NCBI GenBank assembly: GCA_015067825.1
Contig: SVLQ01000004.1
Coordinates: forward strand, 1-64,000
DNA from: Oscillospiraceae bacterium
Lineage (GTDB): Bacteria; Bacillota; Clostridia; Oscillospirales; QAMX01
DNA: 64,000 nt
Reading direction: 5' to 3'
Shown here: positions 1 to 9,046 of the stretch, piece after piece
Layout: the number at the start of each line of letters is the position of its first letter
How positions within the stretch are numbered: position 1 is the stretch's first letter
The notes under the pieces: model-generated
Seen by the model: the letters and a program-made list of their open reading frames with translations, nothing else
Told to the model about the DNA's origin: nothing
Databases searched by the model: none
Translations under genes and position numbers: made by a program

Positions 1-117
1 GATACGACTCTCTTCGACTTGACTGTTCAGGTTGGAAAAGGATAAACAATCAAGCTGACATACCGCAAAACCATTGAAATTACAGGGCTTTTCCGGTTTG
101 TCTTAATTATATCGTAA

Positions 118-321
118 AGGCACACCTGCGCGAGTCTGATGCACAAAATGGGGCTTTCCCCCAAGGAGGTTCAGGACTATTTAGGCCATTCCACCGTGAG
201 TGTAACTTTAAATATTTACACTCATTTGGACTGGAGCAGCAAGGAAAATGCCGCAAAGGCTATGGAAAACGCGGTAAAATTACCCGAAAATGTGCAAATC
301 GCGAGCAAATGGGAGAGCTGA
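118..321 (+). pseudogene. C-terminal remnant of a tyrosine recombinase/phage integrase
   Basis: Reading frame RHTCASLMHKMGLSPKEVQDYLGHSTVSVTLNIYTHLDW keeps the RHT...LGHS...T...Y.H catalytic C-terminus. An in-frame TAA (115-117) lies immediately before the RHT codons, and no upstream integrase domain is readable. Confidence 0.75.
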
Positions 322-483
322 AAAAGCCTTATGCCACAAGGGTTTTTCGGGGGTCAGGAGAGAATTTTTGAGTTCTCTCCAAGGCGAAAATTCGGGAGGC
401 TTAAAGCAAAGAAAAAAGCACCTGATTTTTAGCGAATATCACTAAATTCAAGCGCTTTTTGCCACACAAAATTGTGCAAAATG

Positions 484-571
484 TGGCGGAGGGTGTGGGA
501 TTCGAACCCACGTGCCCAAAGGGCAAACGGTTTTCAAGACCGCCTCGTTATGACCGCTTCGATAACCCTCC
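484..571 (-). tRNA. tRNA-Ser (anticodon UGA), CCA encoded
   Basis: Reverse complement GGAGGGUUAUCGAAGCGGUCAUAACGAGGCGGUCUUGAAAACCG...GGUUCGAAUCCCACACCCUCCGCCA. The GGAGGGU/ACCCUCC acceptor stem, UGA anticodon, long variable arm and T-loop GUUCGAAUC are all readable. Confidence 0.93.
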
Positions 572-709
572 GTAGGTTATCTTTAGCGAAATGCTCCGGA
601 ATTTGGAGAGAATTTCGCGAGAGAACTATGAAATTTTTGTATTTAAGAAAATGCCGAAAACCCTTGATATTACAAGGATTTTGAGGGAACAAAAGGAACA
701 GTTACGCGC

Positions 710-770
710 GGGTTTTCAAGATCGCCTCGTTATGACCACTTCGATAACCCTCCGTAGGGCATCTTTAGCG
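710..770 (-). repeat. Partial direct copy of the tRNA-Ser 5' half plus its 5' flank
   Basis: 61-bp segment matching 528-588 with about 5 mismatches (gggttttcaagatcgcctcgttatgaccacttcgataaccctccgtagggcatctttagcg). It stops in the anticodon stem-loop. Confidence 0.85.
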
Positions 771-987
771 GGATAACTCACGTGATTCACAGCGAGAAAT
801 AGTCTGCGGAGTTACACCGATTGCGGTGGCTAAGGAATCTTACGTGGTGTTATGTTCTATGTGAAGTTTTTCAATGATCGCGTCGATTTTTATGATCGTA
901 TCGTCCTCCAAAATAAAACTTTGTAAGCTCGCGATAATAATAAAACATATTATTTCAAAACACCAATTAACAATACGTTGTGCATGA

Positions 988-1031
988 AAACAAGCAGATC
1001 TTTACTAAGCTCGGTAAAGATCTGCTTGTTT
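988..1031 (-). terminator. Rho-independent terminator candidate for the sialidase-like gene 1044-2135
   Basis: 18-bp perfect stem AAACAAGCAGATCTTTAC/GTAAAGATCTGCTTGTTT with an 8-nt loop and a T-rich tail on the minus strand. Confidence 0.75.
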
Positions 1032-1043
1032 CTTGGTTCAATA

Positions 1044-2135
1044 TTATTCTGCGGGGTCAAAGATCGTGCTGCCGATGAAGCGCAGGCTGTCTTCTGTAGG
1101 AGCATAGTAGTAGGCGGTCACAGCCATGCCGTCGGGACGGACGATCATCCGCGGGTAACCGAGATCGGCGCATTCGGAGTCGCGGCGGAGGTAGAACGGC
1201 TCGCTCCAAGTGTAGCCGCCGTCGGCGGAGGTGTGGGCGATCATGCCGTGCGGGGCATCGCGCTTGCCGTAGACGACGAGCAGGCGGCCGTCAGCCAAAA
1301 GGCGCATGGCCGGCGGGTTGCCGGCTTTTTGATCGTCGGAGGCGCCGACGTCGGAAATCTTTTTCCAAGTCAAGCCTGCGTCGGTGCTCTTGAAGAATTC
1401 CAACCGCCGCACACCGCCTTTGATACAGTAACGCGTGGCCGAAACGTAGCTGCCGTCGGGCAGGATACAGGTCGAGGGCATGATGCGGAACCCATTGACC
1501 GGTTCTTCGCCCATCGTGCCCAAACGCTCCCAACGCAAACCGCCGTCACAGAGACGGGCGGCAAAGGTGATGCCTTCGTGACCGTCCTCACGCGTGCCGG
1601 TCATGCCGACAAACAGCGTTTGGCTGTCAAGCACGGTGTAGTCCGTTCGCATCGACATTCCCTTGCAGAACGTCGGCACTCTGTACGGCCCGAACCACGT
1701 GTGGCCTTTGTCGTAGGTATAGTAAAACCACGAGCGCGACGGATAGTGCGTGCTCATGTTCTGAAACATCAGCGCAAAGCCCGGTGCGGTGAAATCCATC
1801 GGCTCCCCGAGCAACGGAATCCACGCGTTGTCGCCTTCTTCGTCCGGTTCGATCTCTTCCAAACTTTTCACGTCCGGCCAGGGGAGATCAGGGCGTTCGA
1901 GTGCCCATGTTTCGCCGCCGTCGAGGCTGCGGGCAAAAATCGTATGCCGCGCACGCGTTTCGTCGATTGCGTGTCCCGTGCCGTGGTCGGCGAGGTGGTA
2001 GCCTTCGATGAGTCCGAGCAGGATCTCGGTCCGGCCGTTTTCTTCGTTCTGCCAGCTCCACATCCCGCAGTTGGCGGGCCAACCGTAAAAGCGGTCGTCA
2101 GCCTTGGCAACGATCGATTGGTGTAATACCTTCAT
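1044..2135 (-). CDS. BNR/Asp-box sialidase-like protein (exo-alpha-sialidase family), no signal peptide evident
   Basis: Several Asp boxes (SLDGGETW, STDAGLTW, SADGGYTW) and a FYGWPANCGMW N-terminal motif shared with 28847-29923. The start is trimmed to MKVLHQS, with GGAG upstream. Confidence 0.75.
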   Translation of the reverse strand: MKVLHQSIVAKADDRFYGWPANCGMWSWQNEENGRTEILLGLIEGYHLADHGTGHAIDETRARHTIFARSLDGGETWALERPDLPWPDVKSLEEIEPDEEGDNAWIPLLGEPMDFTAPGFALMFQNMSTHYPSRSWFYYTYDKGHTWFGPYRVPTFCKGMSMRTDYTVLDSQTLFVGMTGTREDGHEGITFAARLCDGGLRWERLGTMGEEPVNGFRIMPSTCILPDGSYVSATRYCIKGGVRRLEFFKSTDAGLTWKKISDVGASDDQKAGNPPAMRLLADGRLLVVYGKRDAPHGMIAHTSADGGYTWSEPFYLRRDSECADLGYPRMIVRPDGMAVTAYYYAPTEDSLRFIGSTIFDPAE

Positions 2136-2171
2136 GTTCCGGAGCACTCCTTTGCGTTTTTTTGTGTCTAT

Positions 2172-2200
2172 ATGATACCCTGTTTTCCCGGCGGCGTCAA
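2172..2200 (-). promoter_or_regulatory. Sigma-A-type promoter for the 1044-2135 gene
   Basis: TTGACG-17 nt-TATCAT read on the minus strand. Confidence 0.6.
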
Positions 2201-2214
2201 GTTCGAGGTTATGA

Positions 2215-2248
2215 AAAAAACCGGACATTCTCTTGAATGTCCGGTTTT
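2215..2248 (-). terminator. Rho-independent terminator candidate downstream of the DHHW-family gene
   Basis: CCGGACATTC-TCTT-GAATGTCCGG stem with a T-run on the minus strand. Confidence 0.75.
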
Positions 2249-2252
2249 ATAA

Positions 2253-3350
2253 CTACTTCAGCATGGGGCTGTTGTTCAGAACGAGCGTGGAATAGAGGAA
2301 GAGCACGTCCTGACCGCCGAATTTGATGAACTTCGGCAGCAGATCGGACTGCATGTAGCGAATGTCGACCATCCAGATCGTTTCGTAGGCCTCAAGAAGC
2401 ATCGGAGCGATGCTCGAACCAAACGAATCGCGGAAGAGGATCAGTTCTTTGCCTTTTTCGCCCAAGGGGCTGGTGATCTTCTGCAGCGCGACCGCACCGC
2501 CGAGGTAGACGTCGTACGGATCCAAACCGTCGAGGTCTTCCAGCGTGTAGACCTTTTCGGCCTTATTGGTCTCGTAGTTAAAGACCTTCGCGGCCTGCGT
2601 TGCCGGAGTGGTCAGGTAGATCAGCGTATCCGAGCCGACCGGCAGCGCCGACTGGCCGTAGTACACGCCGTAGAACGGCTCAACCTTGTTCTGCGTGGCC
2701 GCCGAAAGGTCCGGCGCCTCAAAACCCATCGCCGCACCGAGCGTTTCCAGAACCGGGGTCAGCGCTTCCTGGCGCCAGTGGGTATCGGTGTGGTAGTAGT
2801 CTTCGAGCGTGAGCACGTCGTAGAGGTCGATGTAGGTCATGTTCTTGACCGTTTCGTTCATCAGCGAGGCGAGCTTTTCGTAGTCGAGCGACGGATAACC
2901 GTTCTGCGCGGCGGCGAAGTAGTTCTTGTCGGGGATGATCGAGTAGTAGACGTTGCAGTTTTTCAGATATTTTTCGTAAAGCGTGTTCAGCTTTTCGCCG
3001 CCCATGACGATGTAGTTTTCGTTCATCGGGTATTCCAACTTGAAGATGCTGCCGTCGGAGAGGTAGATCTTGTTGTTGTCTTTCTGCTGCATCAAGTTGA
3101 AGCGGTAGATCGCGCTCAACGTGCGGAAGCTCTCACGCAGCGGGAACTGATCGAGCGTATATTCGTCGAACTTCGTGAAGAATTCGCCTTTGAGGATCGA
3201 GTCGGCCGTCAGTTCGGGCGCTTGGTCGAGTTCGCGGCGTTCGCTTTCGGAGATCGCGGTCGCCGGGGTCAGGATGAATGCGAGCAGAAATCCCGCCAGA
3301 AGCAGGGGAAAGAGGATCGCGACGATCAGGTTTTTCGTTTTGGTGTTCAT
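2253..3350 (-). CDS. DHHW/AlgJ-AlgX-like SGNH protein, putative partner of the MBOAT O-acyltransferase
   Basis: N-terminal membrane anchor, YHTDTHWR motif and ELILFRDSFGSSIAPML motif. Lies next to an MBOAT gene. Confidence 0.75.
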   Translation of the reverse strand: MNTKTKNLIVAILFPLLLAGFLLAFILTPATAISESERRELDQAPELTADSILKGEFFTKFDEYTLDQFPLRESFRTLSAIYRFNLMQQKDNNKIYLSDGSIFKLEYPMNENYIVMGGEKLNTLYEKYLKNCNVYYSIIPDKNYFAAAQNGYPSLDYEKLASLMNETVKNMTYIDLYDVLTLEDYYHTDTHWRQEALTPVLETLGAAMGFEAPDLSAATQNKVEPFYGVYYGQSALPVGSDTLIYLTTPATQAAKVFNYETNKAEKVYTLEDLDGLDPYDVYLGGAVALQKITSPLGEKGKELILFRDSFGSSIAPMLLEAYETIWMVDIRYMQSDLLPKFIKFGGQDVLFLYSTLVLNNSPMLK

Positions 3351-3368
3351 CTGTTATCCTCCTTTATA

Positions 3369-4772
3369 TCAGAAGCGGAAGTAGAGGAACGGGTTGAACG
3401 ACCCGTCGATCAAAAATGCCGTAACGACAATGAGCAACGCGGCCAAAAGAACCGGTTCGGCGACGTTGAGAACCTTTTCGCTGCGGGCGTTTGCCGAGAG
3501 CTTATTGCCGAGGTTCCGGATCAGCGGCGTGGAACCGATGATCGCGAGGATAAACACGACCGCATAGCTGCGGAGGTAGTAGAGCGCATCGGAAGAGATC
3601 AGCGGAACGTCGGCGAAACCGAACATACCTTTCAGGTTTACGAGCGCTTCGCCCATCGAGTTGGCGTTGAAGATCACGAAACTGATGACCACGAGGAACA
3701 TCACGTAGATGTGGCGGCAGAACTTCGGCAGCTTTTCCAAGAGGCGCGCGAGGAAGAATTTTTCAAGAATGAGCAGGACGCCGAACATCAAGCCCCAAAC
3801 GATGAAGTTCCAGCTGGCACCGTGCCAAAAACCGGTCAGAAGCCAAACGGCAAAGATGTTGCGGATGTGCTTCCACTGCGAAACGCGATTGCCGCCGAGC
3901 GGAATGTAGATGTAGTCGCGGAACCACGTCGACAGCGACATATGCCAACGGCGCCAGAATTCGGTAACGGAGCGGGAGATGAAGGGGTAGTTGAAGTTTT
4001 CGGGGAACTTGAAGCCGAAAATGCGGCCGAGACCGATGGCCATGTCGGAGTAGCCGGAGAAGTCGAAGTAGATGTGCAGGGTGAAGGCGATGGCGGCGAT
4101 CCAGTAGAAGAGCACGCTTTTGTCGGTCGACTGCGAGAAGAGGTTGCCGACTTCGCCGAGGACGTTGGCGATCAGAACCTTTTTGCCCAGACCGACGAGG
4201 AAGCGGCGCACACCGAGGGCAAAGTTTTCGACCGAGTGAGTGCGGCTGGCGAGCTCCGCCTCGATCTGCGTGTAGCGGACGATCGGACCGGCGATCAGCT
4301 GCGGGAAGAACGCGACGTAGGTGGTGAAGTCCAGAAACGACTTCTGCACGGCGGCCTTGCCGAGGTAAACGTCGATCGTGTAGCTCAAAATCTGGAAGGT
4401 ATAGAAGCTGATACCGATGGGCAGCGCGAGCTTCAAAAGGCCGATCGAGGTGCCGAAAATGCCGTTGATGTTATCGAGGAAGAAGTCGGTGTATTTGAAA
4501 AAGAGCAGACCCGCAAGACCAAAAACGATCGAGGAGATGAGCGGGATCTTCGCTTTGGCCTGTCCCTTCCATTTGCCAATCCAAAGACCGTGCAGCCAAC
4601 CCGAAAGCGACGACGCGACCATCAGGATCGAGTAGATCGGTTCGCCTGCAAAGTAGAAAAACAAGCTGGCGATCAGGAGAATGAAGTTTTTAAAGCGGAA
4701 CGGAACGGCAAAGTAGAGCCCGAGGACGATGGGCAGGAAGAAATAAAGGAACGTGATAGAAGAAAAGAGCAT
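3369..4772 (-). CDS. MBOAT family O-acyltransferase (AlgI/DltB-like)
   Basis: Polytopic. Contains FFPQLIAGPIVRY, FDFSGYSDMAIGLGRIFGF and WRRWHMSLSTWFRDYIYIPLGGNR...GFWHGASWNFIVWG. Confidence 0.93.
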   Translation of the reverse strand: MLFSSITFLYFFLPIVLGLYFAVPFRFKNFILLIASLFFYFAGEPIYSILMVASSLSGWLHGLWIGKWKGQAKAKIPLISSIVFGLAGLLFFKYTDFFLDNINGIFGTSIGLLKLALPIGISFYTFQILSYTIDVYLGKAAVQKSFLDFTTYVAFFPQLIAGPIVRYTQIEAELASRTHSVENFALGVRRFLVGLGKKVLIANVLGEVGNLFSQSTDKSVLFYWIAAIAFTLHIYFDFSGYSDMAIGLGRIFGFKFPENFNYPFISRSVTEFWRRWHMSLSTWFRDYIYIPLGGNRVSQWKHIRNIFAVWLLTGFWHGASWNFIVWGLMFGVLLILEKFFLARLLEKLPKFCRHIYVMFLVVISFVIFNANSMGEALVNLKGMFGFADVPLISSDALYYLRSYAVVFILAIIGSTPLIRNLGNKLSANARSEKVLNVAEPVLLAALLIVVTAFLIDGSFNPFLYFRF

Positions 4773-4857
4773 GGCGGGTGCCCCCTTTCAAAATGATCCG
4801 CGGGGAAAAGTAAGGGCGGCGGAGTTCGCCGCCCTTTGGTATTTTTCTCTGTGAAGC

Positions 4858-5475
4858 TTACTGCAGCGCGAGGAAGGCGTTGTGGAGCGCAACGTTGATG
4901 TCGTTGTTCATGATGAGGATCACGACGTCGCCGATGTTGTCGACGATGATGTTTTCGGGCTCAACGGAGACGCACAGCCACTTGACCGGGTCGACGCCGG
5001 CGAGGATGTCGGCTTTGAGCTGTTCGATATCCGTGCCTTCCTTGACGCGGATCAGACCGACGGAGTAGGCGACCGACGACATCATCGGTTCGGAAGCGAT
5101 CGCGTGTTCGCATTCAAGGTTTTCAATGCCGAAGAAGTAGCCGGACAGATCCGGGGTGACTTCGGTCGTGGCCAGAACACCCTGCATCCAGGCGCGGGTA
5201 TCGTCATCGACATCGGCGGTTTCGTAGATCTTGGCGAGGATCTCTTCCAGCGTGCCTTCGAGATTTTCCGACGGAGCCGGGGTGGTCGCTTCGGTGGTGG
5301 TTTCGGTGGTGGTTTCGGTGGTCGTGGCGGAAGTGGTCGTTTGGGTCGTGGTCTGCGTGGTGGTGGCTTCGGTAGTCGTGGCGGCGGTGGTGGTTTCGGG
5401 TTCGTTATTCGAGCCGCAGGCGGCAAACGAAATGGTCATTGCGAGGGCGAGCAGCAGAACAGTCAGTTTTTTCAT
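4858..5475 (-). CDS. Lipoprotein with Thr-rich linker, DUF4358-like C-terminal domain
   Basis: Lipobox-type N-terminus MKKLTVLLLALAMTISFAACG, TTT/ETT low-complexity linker, then SEPMMSSVAYSVGLIRVKEGTDIEQLKADILAGVDPVKWLCVSVEPENIIVDNIGDVVILIMN. Confidence 0.7.
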   Translation of the reverse strand: MKKLTVLLLALAMTISFAACGSNNEPETTTAATTTEATTTQTTTQTTTSATTTETTTETTTEATTPAPSENLEGTLEEILAKIYETADVDDDTRAWMQGVLATTEVTPDLSGYFFGIENLECEHAIASEPMMSSVAYSVGLIRVKEGTDIEQLKADILAGVDPVKWLCVSVEPENIIVDNIGDVVILIMNNDINVALHNAFLALQ

Positions 5476-5526
5476 GGGGATATTCCTCCGATTTTTGTTA
5501 GTATGGCGGCATTGCCGCGGTTGAAT

Positions 5527-6249
5527 TCAGTCCGCGAGGGCGGCAGGGGCAACGTCGTGCAGCATCCACGCGGAGGATGCGAGCACGGTGGCGCCGTCTT
5601 CGGCGTAGAGATTGCCGTCGGCAGAGGTCGAAAGCCAAAGCTTGTAAGCGGTTTCGCCGGAAGTATCGAGCATGGCGAGGGCAGAATCTTTGGCAGCGTC
5701 GTCGTAGCAGAGGATCACGGCAGTGATCTTGTCTCGTTTTTTGATCTCTTGCGGCAGATTCAGCCGGAAATCGATCGACTTCAGGCTGAACGTGGCAAAG
5801 ATCGCAGCAGTAAACCCGGCCTGATCGTTGTCAGGAACATAGGTCACAGCGTCTGTGCAGACCGCTTCGGCCAGCATGGCCGCGGCGGTTGTGCCGTGGG
5901 TGTTTTGCGCTTTGATCGTCAACTCGGCTTCGGTCAGCGGTGCGCGCTGAGTCGCGGGCACCGGAACAGCACTGCGGCTCGCATCCGATGCGGCAAGTGC
6001 GGTCAAACCCGGGCCGGGCACACCGGTCAAATCCGAGGGGAGCGCGGTAAGCGCGTAGGTGAGTGCGGCCGAGCAGATGAGCAGCAGGCAGGCGGCCATG
6101 GCCACAGCGCGGAAAACGATCGGTTTTCTCGCTGCGGGTTTGGGCCTTTGCGCCGCACGCATCAGCGCTTCAGTTTGGGCGAGAAGCTCGGCAGACGGCT
6201 TGATCGGATCAAAAACGTCCGCCAGCTTTTTCGCGTTATTCTCATTCAT
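5527..6249 (-). CDS. Putative anti-sigma factor-like single-pass membrane protein with DUF4358-like extracytoplasmic part
   Basis: Cytoplasmic N-terminus, one TM segment (AVAMAACLLLICSAALTYALTAL), external C-terminus. Overlaps the end of the ECF sigma gene by 8 nt. Confidence 0.55.
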   Translation of the reverse strand: MNENNAKKLADVFDPIKPSAELLAQTEALMRAAQRPKPAARKPIVFRAVAMAACLLLICSAALTYALTALPSDLTGVPGPGLTALAASDASRSAVPVPATQRAPLTEAELTIKAQNTHGTTAAAMLAEAVCTDAVTYVPDNDQAGFTAAIFATFSLKSIDFRLNLPQEIKKRDKITAVILCYDDAAKDSALAMLDTSGETAYKLWLSTSADGNLYAEDGATVLASSAWMLHDVAPAALAD

Positions 6250-6751
6250 CTGCGGGGTCCTCCCATTCCAAATAGTCTTTCAGGAGCCTCCGCGCACGCG
6301 TGAGCTGCATCCGAATGGTTTTTTCTTTGATGTCGAGCGCCTTGCTGATCTCGGAGATTTGCATCTGCTCATAATAAAAGAGGTAGAGCAGTGTGCCATA
6401 CTTCTCCGGAAGCTTCCGGATCGCTTCCAGGAGCCCGTATTGCTCCGGCAGTTCGTAGTGCAGGGTGTCGTCTTCCAGCGGAACGGTTTTTTTGAACCAC
6501 GAAGAACCAAGCAGCTTCGCACAGCTGTTGACGGTGACCTTGATCAGCCATGCTTTGCGGTGTTCTTCGGTTTCAAAATTCCGGTCAGACTGCATGTAAG
6601 CCAAAAACACATTCTGAAAAACGTCGTCCGCGTCGTGCGGTGTTTTCGTTCGCATATAGGCGATGCGGTAGACCATGTCGGCGTACGCAGAAATGACCGC
6701 CGAAACATCATCGGAATTCCCGCGGTTGGCCGGGAACTGGCAAACGTCCAT
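6242..6751 (-). CDS. ECF-subfamily RNA polymerase sigma factor
   Basis: YADMVYRIAYMRTKTPHDADDVFQNVFLAYMQ (region 2) and LPEKYGTLLYLFYYEQMQISEISKALDIKEKTIRMQLTRARRLLK (region 4). The upstream start at 6805 is also possible. Confidence 0.92.
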   Translation of the reverse strand: MDVCQFPANRGNSDDVSAVISAYADMVYRIAYMRTKTPHDADDVFQNVFLAYMQSDRNFETEEHRKAWLIKVTVNSCAKLLGSSWFKKTVPLEDDTLHYELPEQYGLLEAIRKLPEKYGTLLYLFYYEQMQISEISKALDIKEKTIRMQLTRARRLLKDYLEWEDPADE

Positions 6752-6838
6752 ATCCGAAAATCTCCCTTCATAATGAATATCCCGCAAAGCGGCAAAAGGC
6801 AACACGCGAAGAAAATTTTTTTCAAAAAAAATTTTGGC

Positions 6839-7894
6839 TCACAAAACGCCGATCGTCAGCTTGTTCAAATCGCTCCAAAGCGATTCCGCTTCGGCTGCAA
6901 TCGCCCTTTTAACGGCGGCATCCGGCTCGGCGAACAGCTCTGCCGCCAAATTCCGGTTCTTTTTCTTCCATCGACCGACGATCTTGCCGCGATAAAGGAT
7001 CGCGGGCATGACGATGCCTGCGAGGTTATAAATCCCGCGCAGATGCTCTGCCGGAAGGTATAAGCTTTCCTTTTTCTCGTACCCGAGCATTAGTTGGTCA
7101 AAGCCGGCGAGGAAACAGACCTCCGGCATATCCTCCGGAAGTTCCTGCTTGTTTTCGATATAATAATACGTTTTTCCGCCGCATTCCGTTGCCGAAACCG
7201 GCAGGGCAGCGAGCCATGTCTTAACCTTGGCGGCCGTTGCACGAAAAAAGTACATCGCGTCGTGGATTGTTGCCGGGGCAAAATGGGTGAAGTACCGCCG
7301 GGCGAGCTCCAGCTCGGCTGCGGCCGTGGGGATCGGAGAAAACGGCGGAGCGGGGCAGTAGAGCTTTTTCTCACAGACGGCGTAGTTTGCGAAACCGCGT
7401 TCGCATAGCTCGCGGATACCGCCGCCCCATTGGTCAAACATGCTGTCTTCTTCCGGCTGTGTCATGCCGGCATTACGGCAGATCTCCTTGAGTTCGTCGC
7501 GGCTTTTTGGCGTCTCTTCAATTGCCGCCATGATGATCCCGGAAAAATATGCCTGCCGCTCCGGAGTCAGCGCCCAACAGTCGCGCTGATTCCAGAACCG
7601 TTTTCCGCGCCAATCGTTGCTGCGGTAATCCGCACCGTTATTGCAGTGGAGAAACAGCGGCAGGTCGCTTTCGGCAAATACGTGCACGGTGCCGCGCAGC
7701 GTCCAGTTTTTTACGAGTCCTTCGCCGGCGGTCGCTTCGTCAAAATCGTTTGTGCGGATTTTGAGCGCGTGGATCGCGTTTGCCATAAACTGAGCCTGGA
7801 GGCCGCAAAGATCCTTCACCACGGTCGTTTTGTCGGCCCTGGTGATGAGATGTTGGTTGTACAGTTGACGGAGCTTAAGTTCTTCGAGGTTCAT
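6839..7894 (-). CDS. Winged-helix DNA-binding protein of the AlkZ/HTH_42 (YcaQ-like) type
   Basis: LCGLQAQFMANAIHALKIRTNDF...LVKNWTLRGTVHVFAESDLPLFL...YRGKIVGRWKKK pattern. Confidence 0.7.
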   Translation of the reverse strand: MNLEELKLRQLYNQHLITRADKTTVVKDLCGLQAQFMANAIHALKIRTNDFDEATAGEGLVKNWTLRGTVHVFAESDLPLFLHCNNGADYRSNDWRGKRFWNQRDCWALTPERQAYFSGIIMAAIEETPKSRDELKEICRNAGMTQPEEDSMFDQWGGGIRELCERGFANYAVCEKKLYCPAPPFSPIPTAAAELELARRYFTHFAPATIHDAMYFFRATAAKVKTWLAALPVSATECGGKTYYYIENKQELPEDMPEVCFLAGFDQLMLGYEKKESLYLPAEHLRGIYNLAGIVMPAILYRGKIVGRWKKKNRNLAAELFAEPDAAVKRAIAAEAESLWSDLNKLTIGVL

Positions 7895-7898
7895 TTTT

Positions 7899-8921
7899 TT
7901 AAAGGATCAGCATGCAGTCGCCAAAGCTGAAGAAACGGTAACGCTCGGCAACGGCTTCATTGTACGCCGCCAGAACGCGGTCGCGGCCGGCAAGGGCGGA
8001 AACGAGCATCAAAAGCGTGCTTTCGGGCAGATGGAAGTTGGTAAAGAGACCGTCGAGGATCTTAAAGCGGTAGCCCGGGTAAATAAAGATATCGGTCTCG
8101 CCGTGCATTTCGCGCAGCAGTCCGTTTTCGTCGGCCACGCTTTCCAAAACACGGCAGGAGGTCGTGCCGACGGCGATCACGCGGCCGCCGGCCGCCTTGG
8201 CGGCGTTAATGCGCACGGCGGTCTCGGCAGAGATCGAAAACGTCTCGCTGTGCATATGGTGCTCTTCGATCGTGTCGGCCTGTACGGGGCGGAAGGTGCC
8301 CAGACCGACGTGCAGCGTGACGAATTCGGTCTGCACGCCCTTTGCCCGCAGCTTGTCCAGCACTTCGGGCGTGAAATGCAGCCCGGCAGTCGGCGCAGCG
8401 GCCGATCCGCTGTGCTTGGAGTAAACGGTCTGGTAGCGCTCTTTGTCGGCGAGTTCTTCCTTGATATAGGGCGGAAGCGGCGTTTTGCCGAGGATCTCGA
8501 GCTGCTCCATCCAATCGCCTCGGTACGAAAACCGCACGGTGCGCAGCCCGTTTTCGCCGACGGACAGAACCGTGGCAACCATCGCGCCGTCGCCGAACGA
8601 AACGGTCGCACCCGGCATCAGACGGCGGCCGGGACGCGCGAGGACCTCCCAGTCGTCACCGCCCAAGGGCTTCAGGAGCAAAAGCTCGGCGCTGCCGCCG
8701 GAGGCGCGCGAACCGAGCAGACGGGCGGGGATCACGCGCGAATCGTTGAAGACGAGGCAGTCGCCTTCACGCAGATAGTCGGCGAGGCGTGCAAACATCG
8801 TGTGCTCAACGGGGCTGCCGTCGAGGGGCAGGTGCAGCATGCGCGAACCGTCGCGGGTTTCGCAGGGCGTCTGTGCGATCAGCTCCTGCGGTAAATCGTA
8901 AGAAAAATCCGTCGTTTTCAT
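7899..8921 (-). CDS. queA: S-adenosylmethionine:tRNA ribosyltransferase-isomerase
   Basis: FSYDLPQELIAQTPCETRDGSRMLHL...FNDSRVIPARLLG...AAPTAGLHFT...HVGLGTFRPV...NFHLPESTLLMLVSA. The start is trimmed to MKTTDF. Confidence 0.96.
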   Translation of the reverse strand: MKTTDFSYDLPQELIAQTPCETRDGSRMLHLPLDGSPVEHTMFARLADYLREGDCLVFNDSRVIPARLLGSRASGGSAELLLLKPLGGDDWEVLARPGRRLMPGATVSFGDGAMVATVLSVGENGLRTVRFSYRGDWMEQLEILGKTPLPPYIKEELADKERYQTVYSKHSGSAAAPTAGLHFTPEVLDKLRAKGVQTEFVTLHVGLGTFRPVQADTIEEHHMHSETFSISAETAVRINAAKAAGGRVIAVGTTSCRVLESVADENGLLREMHGETDIFIYPGYRFKILDGLFTNFHLPESTLLMLVSALAGRDRVLAAYNEAVAERYRFFSFGDCMLIL

Positions 8922-9046
8922 GAAAACAGTCTCCGTATCTCTGTGTATCGTATCGAAAGAAAAATGCCGTTTGCAAGCCGAAGGCAAGACGCCGGCTCTT
9001 CGCCAACGTCTTGCCGTCTTTTGTATTCTGGTCTGACTTCGCCGGA

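Noticed and set aside
710-770. Second functional tRNA-Ser gene
   Set aside because: Only the 5' half is present. No T arm, 3' acceptor strand or CCA follows.
1-800. Anti-phage defence island next to the integrase remnant
   Set aside because: No defence-type genes are visible between the remnant and the first real CDS. The element body would lie left of the window.
978-2126. 382-aa plus-strand ORF over the first sialidase-like gene
   Set aside because: Shadow ORF. The minus strand has Asp boxes, promoter, RBS and terminator.
2778-4796. 672-aa plus-strand ORF antisense to the DHHW and MBOAT genes
   Set aside because: Opposite strand encodes convincing MBOAT and DHHW proteins. This frame is low-complexity charged sequence.
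5275-5425. Possible CRISPR-like or minisatellite array
   Set aside because: Repeats are short, in frame, lack spacers and encode a Thr-rich linker.
4882-6303. 473-aa Gly/Arg-rich plus-strand ORF
   Set aside because: Antisense of the Thr-rich lipoprotein and anti-sigma genes. The Gly-rich look comes from reverse-reading Thr codons.
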